Positions 62,913 to 64,000 of a stretch of DNA of 64,000 nucleotides are shown piece by piece; within the stretch, counting starts at the first letter, position 1, and each line of letters begins with the position of its first letter. Both the position numbers and the translations under genes were made by a program. Below the pieces are notes generated by a model. The model did no database searches. It was given only the letters and a program-made list of their open reading frames with translations, and had not been told where the DNA came from. Source of the DNA: Pseudomonas mohnii (lineage in GTDB: Bacteria > Pseudomonadota > Gammaproteobacteria > Pseudomonadales > Pseudomonadaceae); NCBI RefSeq assembly GCF_900105115.1, contig NZ_FNRV01000001.1:1550001-1614000 (forward strand), given 5' to 3'.

Positions 62913-64000
62913 GTGGAAAGCCGCAAATCCGAAGCATCGACGCTGGATCTCTCGCCGCCTTTACGCAATGGCTGGCTGGAGCGCATCTTTAAACTCAGCT
63001 TGCATGGCACCACGGTGAAGACCGAGTTGATTGCCGGTCTGACTACCTTTATCACGATGGCTTACATCATCTTCGTCAACCCCAACATCATGGCCGACGC
63101 CGGGATCGATCACGGCGCGGCGTTCGTCGCCACCTGCATCGCCGCCGCACTCGGTTGCCTGCTGATGGGCCTGTATGCCAACTGGCCCGTCGGCCTGGCG
63201 CCGGGCATGGGCCTGAACGCCTTCTTCACCTACACCGTGGTCGGCACCATGGGCTACAACTGGGAAACCGCTCTCGGTGCGGTGTTCGTGTCCGGTGTGC
63301 TATTCATGATCCTGACCTTCTCGCGCGTGCGCGAATGGCTGCTCAACAGCATTCCGGTGAGCCTTCGCTTCGCCATGGGTGCGGGTGTGGGCCTGTTCCT
63401 GGGACTGATCGGTTTGAAAACCGCCGGCATCATCGTCGACAGCCCCGCCACCCTGATCAAACTGGGTTCCCTGCGCGAGCCCGGCCCGCTGCTGGCCGCC
63501 ATCTGCTTTCTGATGATCGCCGTGCTCAGCTACCACAAAGTGTTCGGCGCGATCCTCATCAGCATCATCACCGTGACCCTGGCCGGTTGGGGCCTGGGCC
63601 TGGTGCATTACGAAGGGATCATGTCGGCACCGCCGAGCCTGGCCCCGACCTGGATGGCGATGAACCTCGCGGGTGTGTTCAACGTCAGCATGATCAGCGT
63701 GGTGCTGGCCTTCCTCTTCGTGCACATGTTCGACACCGCCGGCACCTTGATGGGCGTGGCGCAGCGCGCCAACCTGGTCAACGCCGATGGCCGCATCGAA
63801 AACCTCTCCCGCGCCATGAAAGCCGACAGTGCCTCCAGCGTATTCGGCGCGATCGTGGGTGTTCCCCCTGTCACCAGCTACGTGGAAAGTGCCGCGGGTG
63901 TAGCAGCTGGTGGTCGGACTGGTCTTACCGCAGTGACCGTAGGTGTGCTATTTATTGCAGCCATGTTCTTCGCCCCGCTGGCCGGCATGATTCCCGCCTA
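62913..64000 (+). CDS. NCS2-family purine permease (AzgA/GhxP type), cut by the window end
   Basis: At least 362 residues; the 3' end lies beyond base 64000. GTG start with GAGGAG 8 nt upstream, followed by MESRKSEASTLDLSP in the start-codon reading. TELIAGLTTFITMAYIIFVNP, NWPVGLAPGMGLNAFFTYT and the SSVFGAIVGVPPVTSYVESA motif are hallmarks of the AzgA-like branch that imports adenine, guanine or hypoxanthine with protons. About ten membrane helices are covered. The 200-bp region before it contains a palindrome TTTGTACACAAA at 62773-62784. Confidence 0.92.
   Translation, partial: MESRKSEASTLDLSPPLRNGWLERIFKLSLHGTTVKTELIAGLTTFITMAYIIFVNPNIMADAGIDHGAAFVATCIAAALGCLLMGLYANWPVGLAPGMGLNAFFTYTVVGTMGYNWETALGAVFVSGVLFMILTFSRVREWLLNSIPVSLRFAMGAGVGLFLGLIGLKTAGIIVDSPATLIKLGSLREPGPLLAAICFLMIAVLSYHKVFGAILISIITVTLAGWGLGLVHYEGIMSAPPSLAPTWMAMNLAGVFNVSMISVVLAFLFVHMFDTAGTLMGVAQRANLVNADGRIENLSRAMKADSASSVFGAIVGVPPVTSYVESAAGVAAGGRTGLTAVTVGVLFIAAMFFAPLAGMIPA

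Overview
The window looks like chromosome of a fluorescent Pseudomonas (P. fluorescens group). The evidence is the protein families (ThrH, a DUF3509-type protein, an AcnD/PrpF methylcitrate operon, mtnBDC salvage genes), high GC with Pseudomonas-like codon use, and many copies of the genus-typical REP palindrome (core GAGCGAGCCTGCTCGCGATGG). The species cannot be fixed from this sequence alone.

Layout. (1) 0.1-7.1 kb, minus strand: a methylcitrate-cycle operon, GntR regulator-prpB-prpC-acnD-prpF, with paired operators at its promoter, REP pairs inside it, and an intrinsic terminator between acnD and prpF. (2) 7.3-10.4 kb: a three-gene amidoligase-type cluster (retropepsin-like protease, membrane-bound inactive transglutaminase, ATP-grasp ligase) of unknown product. 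(3) 10.5-13.5 kb: pabB, thrH, cysH. (4) 14.1-16.4 kb: an NCS1 nucleobase/hydantoin permease with an Asp/Glu/hydantoin racemase-like protein. (5) 16.7-22.4 kb: a chemoreceptor, a gene-poor stretch with a broken gene, a homocysteine synthase and an SDR. (6) 22.4-26 kb, minus strand: a HAD phosphatase, small acidic proteins, two tandem glycine-zipper proteins, a YbjQ protein and a possible small RNA. (7) 26-30.6 kb: BenE-type transporter, MocR-type regulator, MFS transporter. (8) 30.9 kb tRNA-Ser(GGA), then a crotonase, an acyltransferase and CorA. (9) 34-38.3 kb: amidotransferase, FadB-like protein and thiolase, followed by a possible ANR-controlled 31-residue membrane protein and a cytochrome c. 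(10) 39.8-43 kb: a second ATP-grasp/transglutaminase cluster with an alpha-E protein. (11) 43.3-50.5 kb: rraB, speE, an IS110-family element, ankyrin protein, acyl-CoA synthetase and a DUF3509-type protein. (12) 50.7-54.8 kb: mtnC-mtnD-mtnB-MFS-aroC, minus strand. (13) 54.9-64 kb: hydrolases, prmB, smr, folE, a glutaredoxin-like protein, an aminotransferase divergent from a MarR regulator, and an NCS2 purine permease that runs off the window.

The most notable item is the IS110-family element at 45.37-46.53 kb. It sits inside a REP palindrome with CT on both sides. Its roughly 200-nt noncoding left end can be folded by eye into two successive stem-loops whose internal loops match the target and the circle-junction donor, which is the layout of the bridge RNAs known for IS110 elements such as IS621. 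The two separate ATP-grasp/transglutaminase clusters, neither with a known product, are the next best candidates for undescribed biochemistry. Most of the rest is ordinary core metabolism.
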